Notes: a model not told the origin generated them from the sequence alone. 64,000 bases of DNA from Piscicola geometra (GCA_943735955.1 OX030962.1:3445239-3509238); one strand, 5' to 3'. Shown: positions 11,260-24,045, counted from the first letter of the stretch. Translations and numbers: made by a program.

Positions 11260-13490
11260 AATATATAAAAAAGATGTTCGATTAGCCGGGTATGCAGATG
11301 CCGATTGGCATCATATATATTTTGGCTCATTTTCCACCTTTATTGGGGAAAACTTGTATATAAATAATTTTCCTTTGTTTTGTAACCTAACACCAATATG
11401 AAAATTTTTTTATATACTTGTAATTCATGAAAGTAATAGATGCAAAGAGAATATGAAAGATATTTGTGTATTCCATTGTTAAAGTTTTTAGTGATCAAAA
11501 ATCAAGGGCAAGAAATAATAGCTGTTTTAGTACCTTCGGGAGAATCGTCTTTTAACCTAGAATATTTATGAGTAAAAAATTGTAAATATTAATGTATTCA
11601 ATGCAATAACTTGTTATTTATCTTTTTACCACTTCAATAAAGCAGTATTATAAATTCCTTAACATGAGCATCTTAGCCTGCTCTTCCCTACTTAATTTTT
11701 TTAAAATTATTAAATAAAATGCTATTCATTAAAATTAACTATATAACTGTAATAACACTTTTAAAACAAAATTGCAAGCAAAGATTACTATTTTCACATT
11801 TTCGGTAACGTATACAACACAATGTGTTGTCAACACATAAATACACATTGAGAACCAGAATAAAAACACGAATGAGTATATAAATGGAAAAACTTGCACC
11901 TTGTGAACTAGGGTGCATGTGACCCAGGTAGACACGCAGTCGTTTCACATGTGTGTACCAAGTACTGTATTTCCAAACTTTTTTTGTCTTAGTAGGTGTT
12001 TGTATGGGTATTTGCTCTTTATTATGTGTATTTATGTGAACGTGATTTTGATAGTTTTGTTGATGCGTTGAATTTTTTTCAATTCTTGCTTTTGAAGGTG
12101 TTGTATTTTATGGCTTCTAAAATTTCATTGTTGCATGCTTTTTTAGTGAAAAATAAAATTTAAATAGGCAGAAACAGAGATGAAATGAATATGGAGAAAA
12201 TAAAAGAAGTCAGGCAAAAAAGCTTATTAAAAATGTAAAATTTTTAAAAACTGTCATTACATAGTTGATTCGAAAAAAATGAAAACAAAAAGAATACAAA
12301 TGGAGTATAAAAGAAATTAAAATAGAATACAAATGAAGAGAGTTGTGAAAAATTGATATAAGAAAAAATAACCGAAATTTTATGAATAAAATGAAAAATT
12401 AAAAAATCCTATTAAATAAAAACTAAAATGATAAAAAATTAAACTAAAAAAAACTTTTTTTGAAATTGTAAGTGAAAAAGAGTGAAAATTAGCGAGGTCG
12501 CAAATGACAGTGGTTCTTTTGAAGATACTGTCTCTTCAAATGGCGAATTGTCAGGTCAGCCTATTTGAACTTTGCAGCTTGCTTTCTTTTTCTATTTTTT
12601 ATATATATTTATTTGAAAATTAATTTTGTTTTTTTTTGTGGGCAGACATCTGAAATCCACATGCGTAGTGGATTTCTATTTTATGAATACCTTTTACGAT
12701 CTGCTTAATCCGAGTGCTTCTGACACACAACACCCTCTTATCTCGTTCGCAGCATCGCTTCTTTCATTCAAATCTTTTTTTGTTTGTTTCTGTGCTCCAT
12801 TTCATTTTCATGATTTTTATAATTTCTTTCAAAGTTCCGGAAGAATTTTTCTTTATCAAATGAAAAAGCACACGAAAAAGATTTCATAAAATAGCTTTCA
12901 AGTTTTTTTCTAAGCAGTAAGAATCTCAATGTTTTTCGTAATTTATATACCCATAATTAACAGTATAAAATCTTCAAAGTGAATCTTTAATTAAAAAAAG
13001 AAATTAAAATCAATCGTCTTCAGAATTTACGTCCACTTAAGAACTCAATGAAAGACTTCATTCGATTAAGGCATCTGTCAATGTACTTCTCGATATTCAG
13101 TACTTTGTCTAGGAACAGTGAATAGGGAACATGAATATTCAAAAGCATATATCTTAGTTCGGGTGCCTATGAGTGGCAGGTGAGATGGATGGTCCGCAAG
13201 CCCGGTATGCATGCTAAGAGGTTTGTATAAAAGTCACAGTGAATTAATCCTGTTTTTTTTTGTTTTCCGGGTTTGTTTTGTGATTTTTCAATGTTATTTT
13301 GTATGATGGCATGTCTGGGGGGGGGGGGGGGGTGAGCGTATCCAGCCCCAAACAAAAAAGAGGCAGTTTATATTTTTTAAAATTTACTTTAAAATGTTTG
13401 CATCATTCAACACTAAAAAACTAATATACCTATTAGTTATTAAAAAAGTTAAACATTTTAAATATAATAGGAAAAAATGGTTATTTACAT
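11260..13490. other. Gene-free AT-rich stretch
   Basis: No gene was recognised. It includes a 15-base G run near 13317-13333. The open frames at 11735-11948 and 12626-12889 have no motif and are Phe-rich. Confidence 0.5.
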
Positions 13491-13499
13491 AATATACAA

Positions 13500-13865
13500 A
13501 AAATCTAAATTGAATTTAAATGTCTCCGCAATCTCCGGGGCATTTCTAAAATTTAGCACAGAACCAACAACTATATCCATCAGATTACAACAGCGCTGTT
13601 TTAACAAAAAGAACCTCTTTCTAGCAACTGTCAAACGTCGAAAGTTGACTCACTGTCCAAGACGTTGCTACAAGGAAGTCGTCATCGAGGCCGACAGAAA
13701 AAGCGCTAGATGGATAATGTAAAAGAGTGGACGTGTTTTCCCTTAAACATTCTTCTCAACGCAGCTAATAATGGAACAGACTGACGAATTATAGCTGCGT
13801 CTCCTTCTTTATTTCCTCCCCCCCCCCCCCAAACGACTAACTCATTCACGTGCATGATGATGATG
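13500..13865 (+). pseudogene. RTE-clade LINE, 3' end of ORF2 and tail
   Basis: Frames shift, but QQRCFNKKNLFLATVKRRKL, then SLSKTLLQGSRHRGRQKK, MDNVKEWTCFPLNILLNAAN and RIIAASPSLFPPPPPKR can be read up to a stop near 13850. This fits the C-terminal region of the abundant RTE-like 'endonuclease/reverse transcriptase' ORFs (VKRRKL..LGHV.R.D.L.K..LQG...GGRRRGRQ...W.DN.KEW). The gatgatgatgaatga tail right after the ORF matches the short TGA-rich tails of RTE elements. At least two frameshifts and a stop make it inactive. It is a separate, 5'-truncated copy from the RTE 5' segment at 21.3-22.3 kb. Confidence 0.7.
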
Positions 13866-13957
13866 AATGATAAAGAATTTTTTTTTATTTACATAATATA
13901 CAGAACATTTTATTAAAAAGTAGAAGCTTTCGAGAGCTACTGACAAACTTCTAAAAA

Positions 13958-14618
13958 GGCCATCCATAAAAAACGTCCACACAAAAGGGGGGAAGGGGGG
14001 TTCAGCAAAAAGTGGACTAAAGTGGACAAGGGGGGAGGGGTTTAGGACAAAGTGGATTTCCACATCGTTGTGTATTTTGAGTGCAGTAGTTTTGCAAAAA
14101 TTTACTGCAAAATACTTCTAGTTTAATGACAAAAGATTTGGGATGCAAGCCCAAACAATCTTTCACAAACAGGTTATATTTAGAAACGATAGGTTAAATA
14201 AAAATTAATACGCTTGAATATTATTTTTTAATATGTTGTTAAAGTTTGATCTGTCAAATACAATAAAATCTCAAATAAATTTTTTTAAAAATTAGAGTTT
14301 TCTGTTGATTGAACGATCGTGGATAATTTTTTTATTATATTTTTATTACACTGATTTACTAAAATGATTGTAAACAGTTATTATTTCATTAAGAATTATT
14401 TTTGAAAATAATTTAAATTTCTATATAAATATTTGTAAACACATACTCTTTATATTGTTGTAAATTTTCTTTAAATATTCATTGATTTAAGTTCGTTAAA
14501 TTATATGTTTTGGACGTCCACAACTAGGAAGAATTAAGTCAAAAGTGGACAAAAGTGGACAAGGGGGAAGAGGGATAAAAATAGGAAAAAATTTGTGGAC
14601 GTCTTTAATGGATGGCCC
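13958..14618. mobile_element. MITE with GGCCATCCAT terminal inverted repeats
   Basis: The left end ggccatccataaaaaacgtc and the right end gacgtctttaatggatggcc form about 25 bp of imperfect inverted repeat. Just inside each end sits the same agtggac..aaagtggacaag motif in direct orientation, probably a subterminal protein-binding repeat. No ORF is present, so this is a non-autonomous DNA transposon of about 660 bp. The superfamily and target duplication are unclear. Confidence 0.7.
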
Positions 14619-14784
14619 CAAATGACTTTTTCGATAAGTTGTTTCTTGTTTTTTGAAACCCATTGACGATGAATGCTCATTATGGCCCATCCATTGAGTC
14701 GGTTTTCACAAACAGTGCTTCTCAGTCATGTTTTAATTCACGGAAGAAAGCTAAATGAACGTTCTACAGTGCTGGTAATGCAGG

Positions 14785-14822
14785 ATTTGCGTGTCATCCT
14801 TGCGCAGGGGCCATGCTAATCT
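14785..14822 (-). ncRNA. U6 snRNA core (pseudogene fragment)
   Basis: Read on the minus strand, the 38 bases beginning AGATTAGCATGG and running through CCCCTGCGCAAGGATGACAC to CGCAAAT are the most conserved part of spliceosomal U6. It covers the catalytic triad region and the start of the U4/U6-pairing and internal stem-loop area. The usual 5' stem-loop (GTGCTCGCTTCGG) and ACGATACAGAGA box are missing upstream. The TTCGTGAAGCGTTCC 3' part is missing downstream. It is therefore a truncated retro-copy or part of a chimeric element, not a functional gene. The 38-base identity is from memory of the U6 consensus. Confidence 0.8.
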
Positions 14823-14829
14823 AGGATAG

Positions 14830-16220
14830 ATATCTGGAACATCTTTTGACATTATTCCACGCGTTCACCATAATTTTTTTTTTAAATCACAATTTTATTG
14901 CACGAGTTAATTGTTTTGATTCAATCATTTTTTCCAGAAATGAAAGGAGTGGCAGCTGCCCCCCTTGCTCTCCTCTGAATAAACCCATGTGAGGTGGTTA
15001 TGTGCTTGTGGTAAGAATGTTGGATTTTAAATATAGCCGATGATAATATGTAGGTAAGAAAGAAGTATAACTCATTTGTTGAGAAAAAAGTTGAACGTTT
15101 AAATTAAAAGAAAAAGAGGAAAACTAGAATCTAATAGTGGCAGTATTCAAAGTTGATCAAAGAAGACGGTGATTTAAAAAAGTGAAGTTAAAGCTCGTCA
15201 ATTAAACGAGATAACTTTTTCCTTCACGTTCGAAACTTGTAGTCACTATAAACTTCAAAAAATTTCAGATAAAAGTTGGCAATAAAATGGCAAAAGAATA
15301 AATCGTAAATTTTTTTAATAAATTAAAAAAATAGAAAATTGAATAAAATAAGCGAAAAAAAGTTTATTGTGGTGTGTTTCTTAATTAAAATGGCTTTTTT
15401 TTCAAATGGTGTTTGACTTTCTGCCAGTGGAATCGCCTTCTAAGACGTGACTTAGTTAGAGCGTGAGATTAGTTAAAGGAATAAAGACGCTAGAGGTGAT
15501 GTGGAAGTAGGTAAGAAGCAGGTGTAAAAATGGATGGAAGAAGAGTCTTAATTTACAAATTAAATTGAGTAAAAACTGATGTATGATTCAGCATTCACCA
15601 ATTTTCCCATCATTTGATGGGTTATAAAGATATCATCAAATTCATTTAAGTCTTTCATGCATTTAACCAATAATCCATTCTCCAATGTAATACACTCATT
15701 CATTTACCTTCATTTATTCACCACCATTCTTTAATTTATCCATCCACCTCCTTCTCCGTCCATTCATTCATTCTTTTATCATTCATTCTTTTATTCTTCA
15801 TAACATTTTCACTGACGCATAGTGTACACTGGGGTTAGATACATTTGGTTGCTTGTGAATTTGAAAGGAATTACATTCATAAGAAAAACCTGGTAGTGCA
15901 AGAAACGCCGAGGTTGTCACACGAGTGCATTGCATTGTTGATCAATTTAGAGTTTATTTTAAACTTTATTTAAGGAGATTTTAAAGTTTTAAGTATTTTT
16001 TTCACAATTAAAAAAAAATTAGAAAATTTAATAAATTAATAAAGTTTAAAAATTTTTTAAGTAATTTTACATGTTCTTTTTCGGTTCAAAGGTGAGTAAT
16101 CGGAAGCTTGAAGTGTGGAGTTGAAGTTAAACTAAGGTTTTCAAAAGCCCTCACCTTGCCACGTCATCACCAACTTTCTCACGTGACTAGTGGTGTTAAT
16201 AAGAGTAGTAGTTTTAGTTG
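14830..16220. other. Gene-free stretch
   Basis: Nothing coding was recognised. A CATT-rich simple repeat occupies about 15700-15800. Confidence 0.5.
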
Positions 16221-16224
16221 TAGC

Positions 16225-16605
<381 letters not shown>

Positions 16606-16794
16606 TCGAATTTTAGCAAGTCACTCTAAATCCTTATAATATAAGCCATGAGAACTCATGTCATGAAGTTAATGAAAGAATTCTCAAGTGTCTACGAGTT
16701 TTTGCTAATCAAATTCAGTTTATTCTCCGAACTTGTGTGATCATTTTATCTTGATTTTCCTTTGACGTACAATATTATCTAGTTAATGATTTTG

Positions 16795-16890
16795 ATGCTG
16801 AGAATGGTGAAGATGAATACGGTAGTGATGATGGAGGTGATGATGAAGATGACGGTAGTGGTGATGATGAAGGTGACGGTGGGGAGAACT
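16795..16890 (+). repeat. GATGGT/GATGAT low-complexity tract
   Basis: This is a degenerate trinucleotide tract similar to the one at 430-560. No gene is supported. Confidence 0.7.
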
Positions 16891-17539
16891 AAGTGATGAT
16901 TTTTCATTTATGTTCCAAAGGCTATAATCGAGATAGACAGTCTAATCGCTAGTACTGCGCAAATACTGAGAACACATTACTTTCTCAGACGGTCTGGCAC
17001 TGATAATTATAGTTTTTCGATAAAACTGTCATCAATGTTCCTTAACTAACTTTGGTAATACACAAGTGTAAAAAAAATTTAACAAGATTTATTTTTGGAT
17101 GTTTCCAAAAACTTGCAATGCTGAAAAAATCATTTGAAAAAACTCCATGAATATGAGAAAAACTTTTTCTAGTATAAAAGGATATTTTTTTTGTTAATAT
17201 TTATTGTTAAAAGCATTTATTGTCGCAATCTATAAACATTCAACATTGTTTTAAATATCAAATGATATTGTCACAGCATTAAAAATAATTTTTTAGAAGT
17301 TTTTTTGTATAAATCTTTTTGGTTTAAAGTAAGATGTTCACAAGTACCGTTAAGACAATTGAATTAGGTTGTTTTTTATAAGAGCTTTACTTAGTATTTT
17401 ACAGAGTAAAAAAGAAAAGTTTTCCCTTTGCGTTTTTAAATGTGAAATATTGAAAACTTTTTTCTAGTAATGACGAAATTATAGGAATCATTCCTAAGCT
17501 TAGAATTGTATCATTAGGATTTGTATGCCTTCTTGTTAC

Positions 17540-17844
17540 CATGGGCGGCCATCCTGGAGAGGTCTTGGGGTCCATCTCAATATAAACCCCTCCCCCCCCC
17601 CCCCACTGGAAAAAAAACAATTTTTAACTCTTGTTTTGATACGAGTACAATCGTCAACTATGCCATAAAACAGAATGTAGTAATACATTGAGTGATTTTA
17701 TTTATAGTGATAGCTGTCTAAAACGAAAGTATTCTTTGCTTACTTAAATACTCGTTTTGAAACAAGAGTTTTTGAATAATTTTTTTAAAGTCAGGACCCC
17801 AGGATACCCCATGATCGCCGCCCATTTTAGGTAGGATACCCCTG
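17540..17844. mobile_element. 305-bp hAT MITE with 8-bp target duplication
   Basis: The flanks are identical: cttgttac at 17532-17539 and at 17845-17852. The left end is catgggcggccatcctgg and the right end, reverse complemented, is caggggtatcctacc. An inner copy of the GGCGGCGATC..GGGGTATCCTGGGG end motif lies near the right. The GC-rich ends and 8-bp duplication fit hAT. The interior (atcgtcaact..gtaatacattg) is the same unit found repeated at 25150-25765. There is no coding capacity. Confidence 0.75.
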
Positions 17845-17852
17845 CTTGTTAC

Positions 17853-18520
17853 TTATTTTTACAATTTTGAGTATTTCATTCATTTAAAAAAAGTAGCTAT
17901 TGAAATATACAAATATAATTTTTTTTCAATTTTGATTAATTTTTTAAATCCATTCAACCACTAGTTATCCACTTCCCTTTATTCATCTTCCGCTAATCTA
18001 CCAACTACTTTATCGTAAACCTATTCGTAAAACGAACGAGATTCAATTTTTCTAGCTACAATGTGGAAAATTTCTGAGAGATTCTAGGAATCACTATGAA
18101 TCTTTATTTAACGAGTCTAATGCAAAATCATAAATCTTTCACCAAAAACACTTTTTTTATATATAAATTTTATATAACAATTAAATTATTTTTCAAGTAT
18201 TTTAAACCAATTTTAAATTTTAAATTATTTTTTTCACTTTATTAATATTTTTAAAACACTTACTTGTTATGAGTGTCACAAAAAATTATGAGGAAAGAAT
18301 GAATTTGATAAAGAGAAGTTTCACAAAGTATAGCAACTACACTTGGTGACACTTTGGACAGAATCGGCTTTCTCTTATATATAACACACTTTTCACCAGC
18401 CATATCTCTTTTTGTCCTCTTCCTTATTGTTTACTTTTCTCTTTTTATCAAACGTTTTTTGAAAGCAAAAGTCTTCTGAACTTTCATTTGAAGCAGCAGA
18501 ATAAGTAAATTTTTCATCAT
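17853..18520. other. Gene-free AT-rich stretch
   Basis: I see no supportable gene or element here. Confidence 0.5.
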
Positions 18521-18524
18521 TAGA

Positions 18525-18665
18525 TTATAGTGATATTCCAGATATTCATTTAGTTTGCTTCTGTTTAATTTAATTTCTATATACTTTCGGTTTAATTTTT
18601 AGTTTCTATAAAATTTTATTCAACTATTTCAGTTTCTATTTCTATCAGTATCATTTTTTTTAAAC
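18525..18665 (-). mobile_element. End of a 'GATATTCCAG' MITE family
   Basis: The tagtgatattccag end followed by degenerate TTTCTAT/TTTAGTTTC repeats is the reverse complement of the element that runs into the window's right edge (63835-63995). It is also related to 60125-60260. Only one end is visible here. Confidence 0.55.
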
Positions 18666-19031
18666 ACAAACTAAAATTTTTAAGATACCTAAATATAAAT
18701 TATATACAGCATATTATATATTCACAAGATAATAATATTAAAAAAAACTAAATACACTGATTTTTCAATTTCGGTCAGAACCAAAATCAATTATAAGTAT
18801 TTTCAAGCAACAGGCTCAAAATGGTGCTTTTTAAACCCAGAAATATCAAAACCTTAGGTTGATTGAAATGACTTATATTGTTACAGGCAATGAGTAGAAT
18901 AAGGCTGTCCACAAAATGTCTGAAATCTTTAGTGAATTTGTGGAATTGTTTGGAAATATAATATGCTCTTTACGTATTAGTTGCAGATTTTCCCTCAGCT
19001 ATCTTCTTTTATGTTGAAATAACCATCCATA

Positions 19032-21288
19032 CATGGGCGTATCCATGGGAGGGAGTGAACGGGGCAGCTTTCATAACTGGAATATTATAGATATTATCAT
19101 CATGGTTTCCTGTGCCATTTATTCTGGTTCACATGTTTCACTCCTTAGAGTTACATATAGATGAAGGAGTGTTCTAAGATTTTTGCCACGTGCGAATTGA
19201 AGAGAGTCATACTGAATAGCACCATTATTTTGAGAAAGGACCAAAAATGCATTATATCAGTCTACAATTATTTAAAATAATTTTTTTAAAAAGTGGAGAA
19301 ACAATGAAAGGGATGAAAGACAAACTAAACCTTACCCAAAATAACCTTAGACAAAATAGCCCTTTAAAAAACCGTATTAAAAAATCTTACAAAATAGCCT
19401 TAACTCTAACCCAAGGTCTAATCTTTCGAGATAATTTTTTAGATCTATTTCGTCTTAGGTACATTTTGTTAAGGGTGATTTCATCCAAGGTATATTTTGA
19501 GTAAGATTAATTTAGATCATATACTGAAAAAATAGCATATAGGCTTCGAACTTGAAAAAGCTTGTGCTTACAGAAATTTAACTGACGAGACCGCAGATAG
19601 TTCAGGAAAATAGCAGTTGAGCATTGAAATGAGATTTTTGATGTGATAATGAATGAACATGGAGAAATTATTTTAGGTTTTGAAGTAATCAACAAACCTA
19701 GTAACACTGATATCGCTGACGCAATTTAGCAATTTAAAACGAATTTAAACCTTGATCCTAAGAAATGCGTTGGCTTGGGCTTTAACGGATGTTCTACCAT
19801 TTATGGGAATGGAGGAGGTATGCGAGTAATTTAAAAATTAAAATATAACACCTTGTGATAATTGATTCAACTACTTTCCAGAAATTAGAAACTGTAAAAG
19901 AAATTATAAGATTTTTTCGAAAGTCTGTGTTACGACCAGGGGGCGGTGATTTGCAGAAAATCTTGGGGGGGGGGGGGGGGTCCTCCCTAGGGTTGGAATC
20001 AAAGAACCGGTTTCGACCAATAGTGCAAATTATTTTTGTATCAACTAGTTATATTTGTACTACCAAACATTTTTAAAAAGTTTGATACTCAATAAAAATA
20101 CTTTTCTATTGCCACTATGAGTGATTTGGAGAAAAACAATAGCGATTTCAGTACCATTTATTATTTTTCATTAATATAAATTCAATTACAACTAGCCATC
20201 AACCCATCAAATAAATTTTATAACATCTTGTTTTCCATTAATTTCTGAGTCAAATAGTTTAACAAATTACAAATAGATTGAAATTTGCCAAAGTTGTAAA
20301 CAAATATACAATGGGATTTTTTTTGGCCCACAGTGTATATTTAGATCACATAAAATACCCTTTCTGCCTGTCCTCCTGCCCTCTCCCCACAGCTCGTTTA
20401 CTCCAATTTCCAAAAAGACTCCTTCGAATGTCTGACCGACTAGCAAACGATTGTAAAAAGCACCTGACTCTTGGACAAACTGAAGTGATTTTCTCACAAA
20501 GGGATTTGCGGCAGCTGTGTGCTGGGCAACAAGATTTGCACAGTGTGCAAAACAGTGGAAAAACAATGCAAGCTGATGCTCACTGCTGATAATAGCCTGA
20601 CAACCATTATATCGGCCGTTCATGTTAGCAGCGCCGTCATAAGACGATTAGGCTTGTATCAAAATGAGAGTTGAGAAATTTGTATTTTTAAAAGAGTGAG
20701 GGGGTCCTTATAAAGGTGGACTCTGGGACCCCCTCAGGATTCTCGCCTACGCCATAGTGAAAAAAAAAACTAGGTGAAGGAGTTTTAAGTAGGAAAAGAA
20801 TATTTTATTTTAGACATCTATCACTATAACTACACATACTCACTATGTATTACTGTATAAACATTTACTTTTATGCCATGGTCATATCCAAATAGAAATT
20901 TTTGAATCAAAAAATGGAAAAAAAGTGGGGGGATCCCTATTAAGGTGGACCCCCCCACTAAAAAAAAGTGGGAGGGTCCTGGCCCCACGACCCCCCCAGG
21001 ATCACCGCTCATGGTTACGACGAAATTTACTATTCAACATTCATAAACTATGGAAAACCGGATAGTCGGAAAAAGTCAAAAGTATTCGTATTTTTAAAAT
21101 TGAATGAAAATCGCAATGGTTTAAGAAAAACTGGCTGAAGATGGAATTACATATAACAGAGGCAATGCCAATCAGTTACATGCTGCTGCCTGTGATGCGT
21201 CATTTGTGGTATCATTTTGTTTAATTGAAAAATATTCTGCTGTGCTAGAAATCGTAAAAAACATTACAGAAAAGTCAAGTCAGGTCAG
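19032..21288 (+). pseudogene. ZMYM1-like hAT element, copy 1 (interrupted, truncated)
   Basis: The left end catgggcgtatccatggg is homologous to the left end of the complete derivative at 57891. The coding remnant (about 19545-19925) reads ELEKACAYR, DETADSSGK, ILGFEVINKPSNTDIADAI and DPKKCVGLGFNGCSTI. This is the N-terminal catalytic region of ZMYM1/THAP12-like hAT transposases: a DET(T/A)D first aspartate and an LGFDGCSTM second block. The frame resumes after a nested hAT (19937-21013) at 21022 with RGNANQLHAAACDASFV, then stops where an RTE fragment begins. Several stops and frameshifts make it inactive. Confidence 0.75.
19937..21013 (-). mobile_element. Nested hAT deletion derivative with 8-bp target duplication
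   Basis: It is flanked on both sides by gttacgac (19929-19936 and 21014-21021). The ends are cagggggcggtgat and, reverse complemented, catgagcggtgatcc. On the minus strand 20623-20510 reads MNGRYNGCQAIISSEHQLAL and FHCFAHCANLVAQHTAAANP, nearly identical to the transposase at 26165-26290. It is thus an internally deleted relative of a TTF/ZMYM1-type hAT. The frame is lost after NP, and both catalytic halves are missing. Its removal restores the ZMYM1-like sequence on either side, which confirms the insertion. Confidence 0.85.
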
Positions 21289-22277
21289 GTTCTGTTACGA
21301 ACCTGCTACTAGTACCACGTAAACTAGTACAACCTGTGTCGTGGTCGGGTGGTCGGCAACTAAAATGATCCCCCACCTTCTTGACACGATGAATTTGACT
21401 TTTTGGTGTGGAGGATATCTGGGTTACCCAACAGCAAGAAGATCAAAAACTGATAAAGGGCGATGAACACATTTTTAGTGTCAACAACCAACCCAGGAGC
21501 AGTGGACAGGTGCCTTACCTGTACGGGAAAGTAAGACATCCCCGCTCTAGCACTAGTCCAGGGAAGCACCTTAGACTAGTGCTATTACCCTTTCAGTCTC
21601 CCAACCAGGATTACAGTCTTGCTGCATTGCAGGTTAGGTTTTGACTAATCAAAGACTAAGGGAGTCAACCCTCATTTTAAATCCGGAGTCAGAGTCCCTA
21701 AGGCGGTTTAACTTCGCTCACAAAGTCATTTCGGCAACTCCTGCGACGCTGATGGTTTCAAGATGTATCGGCTTTGCCTTGGACTCACCATCAAGCGTGG
21801 AAAGGGGGGTCTCCTGCATGGGTTACAACTTACCTTTCATAGTATTTTGCCCAAGCGTACGCCTTGGAGAGATCATTCCAGCTTCACTTAAAGCGTTGAA
21901 AAAGCACGAGAAGTAGCAGTTACCGGTTATAAGTCATATGTTTCATATGGCACCAGGGGTTACTTCCGACGGTGGGGAAGATCGCCATGTCTTATTTAGA
22001 ACTACCTCTCGCCTCAAGCTGGGCAGCCCCCAGTCAAATAGGTGTTGTTCCATCACAGTTTATCTGCTCTACTGGGTGCGTTGGGCTCAGAGTGCTGCAA
22101 CACTCGACAAGCAGACTTATTATGTACCCGCGAACAAGAAAAAATCAAAAACACCTGCCCTAAAACTGGGCACCTGGAATGTGAGAACACTCACACCAGG
22201 GCTATCTCAAGACCTCCAGATGATCAGCGATGCCCGAAAGACTGCGGTTATCAACGATGAACTCGTGAGACTCCAGG
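21289..22277 (+). pseudogene. RTE-clade LINE, 5' region and start of endonuclease
   Basis: This is a GC-richer island between AT-rich neighbours. At 22158 it reads LKLGTWNVRTLTPGLSQDLQ, then ISDARKTAVINDELVRLQVN. That is the N-terminus of the apurinic-like endonuclease of RTE elements (LGTWNVRT.. start, 'DDARKTAVI..EL.RL' following). About 870 bp upstream is probably the 5' UTR/leader; open frames inside it have no known domain. The element ends abruptly at the 15-bp satellite, so the endonuclease catalytic residues and all of the RT are absent. Confidence 0.75.
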
Positions 22278-22282
22278 TTAAT

Positions 22283-24045
22283 TTTAATTTCGTTACATTT
22301 AATTTCGTTACATTTAATTTCGTTACATTTAATTTCGTTACATTTAATTTCGTTACATTTAATTTTGTTACATTTAATGTCGTTACATTTAATTTCGTTA
22401 CATTTAATTTCGTTACATTTAATTTCGTTACATTTAATTTCGTTACATTTTTTATTGGGTTAAATATTTTTCCTTTTATACATTTTTAAAAGTGCTTTAC
22501 ATTTTTTTTGCGTTAACTTTTTTTATTGCATTACATTTTTTATTGCGTTACATTTTTTTATTGCGTTACATTTTTTCTCGCGTTCAATTTTTTATAGCGT
22601 AAAAAAATAAATTGCGTTACATTTAATTTCGTTAAATTTAATTTCGTTACATTTAATTTCGTTACATTTAATTTCGTTACATTTAATTTCGTTACATTTA
22701 ATTTCGTTACATTTAATTTCGTTACATTCAATTTCGTTACATTTAATTTCGTTACATTTAATTTCGTTACATTTAATTTCGTTACATTTAATTTCGTTAC
22801 ATTTAATTTCGTTACATTTAATTTCGTTACATTTAATTTCGGTACATTTAATTTCGTTACATTTAATTTCGTTACATTTAATTTCGTTACATTTAATTTC
22901 GTTACATTCATTTTTGTTACATTTAATTTCGTTACATTTAATTTCGTTACATTTAATTTCGTTACATTTAATTTCGTTACATTTAATTTCGTTACATTTA
23001 ATTTCGTTACATTTAATTTCGTTACATTTAATTTCGTTACATTTAATTTCGTTACATTTAATTTCGTTACATTTAATTTCGTTACATTTAATTTCGTTAC
23101 ATTTAATTTCGTTACATTTAATTTCGTTACATTTAATTTCGTTACATTTAATTTCGTTACATTTAATTTCGTTACATTTAATTTCGTTACATTTAATTTC
23201 GTTACATTTAATTTCGTTACATTTAATTTTGTTACATTTTTTTATTGCGTTAAGTAGTTTTCTTTGGATAAATTTTTTAAAGTGCTTTACATTTTTTTTT
23301 GCGTTAACTTTTTTTATTGCGTTACATTTTTTTATAGCTTAAAAAATCAAATTGCGTTACATTTTTTCATTGCATTAAATTGTTTAATTGCGTTACATTA
23401 TTTAACTGCCTCAAATTTTTAAATTGAGTTTAGTTTTTTTATTGCGTTATATTTTTTCATTGTGTTCCATTTTAAACTGCGTTAATTTTTTACTTTGAGT
23501 TACATTTTTTAATTCGTTAAATTATTTTGTTGTGCTACATTTTTTTATTGCGTTAAATTTTTTTATTGCGTTAAATTTTTTATTGCGTTACATTTTTTCA
23601 TTGCGTTAAATTGTTTAATTGCGTTACATTATTTAACTGCTTTAAATTTTTAATATGCGTTCAGTTTTTTTATTGAGTTATATTTTTTCATTGCGTTACA
23701 TTTTAAACTGTGTTAATTTTTTACTTTGAGTTACATTTTTTAATTCGTTAAATTATTTTGTTGTGTTAAATTTTTTTATTGCGTTAAATTTTTTTATTGC
23801 GTTAACTTTTTTTATTGCGTTACATTTTTTTTAGCGTGAAATTTTTTTTTTGCGTTAACTTTTTTTAATGCGTTACATTTTTTTTAGCGTTTAATTTTTT
23901 TATTTCGTTAAATTTTTTAATTGCGTTACATTTTTTTAATGCGTTTCATTTTTTTAATGCGTTACATTTTCTTATTGCGTTAATTTTTTTATTGCGTTGC
24001 ATTTTTTTTACGTTTTATTTTTTAATTGCGTACATTTTTTAACGA
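22283..24045. repeat. 15-bp minisatellite (ATTTAATTTCGTTAC)n with degenerate flank
   Basis: There are two near-perfect blocks, 22283-22450 (about 11 units) and 22619-23233 (about 41 units). A diverged 150-bp segment separates them. About 800 bp of a looser 16-17-bp relative (ATTTTTTTATTGCGTTAC) follows to 24045. Since 15 is divisible by three, frames stay open and encode pentapeptide runs: NFVTF and ISLHL on plus, NVTKL on minus. They show no other protein-like features. It looks like an expanding satellite, not a gene. Confidence 0.95.

Noticed and set aside
22283..23240. CRISPR-like array
   Set aside because: Units are contiguous with no unique spacers, and the DNA is animal nuclear.
21938..23342. 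Open frames with NFVTF, NVTKL or ISLHL pentapeptide repeats
   Set aside because: A 15-bp satellite is read in several frames at once on both strands; there is no start context or protein-like variation.
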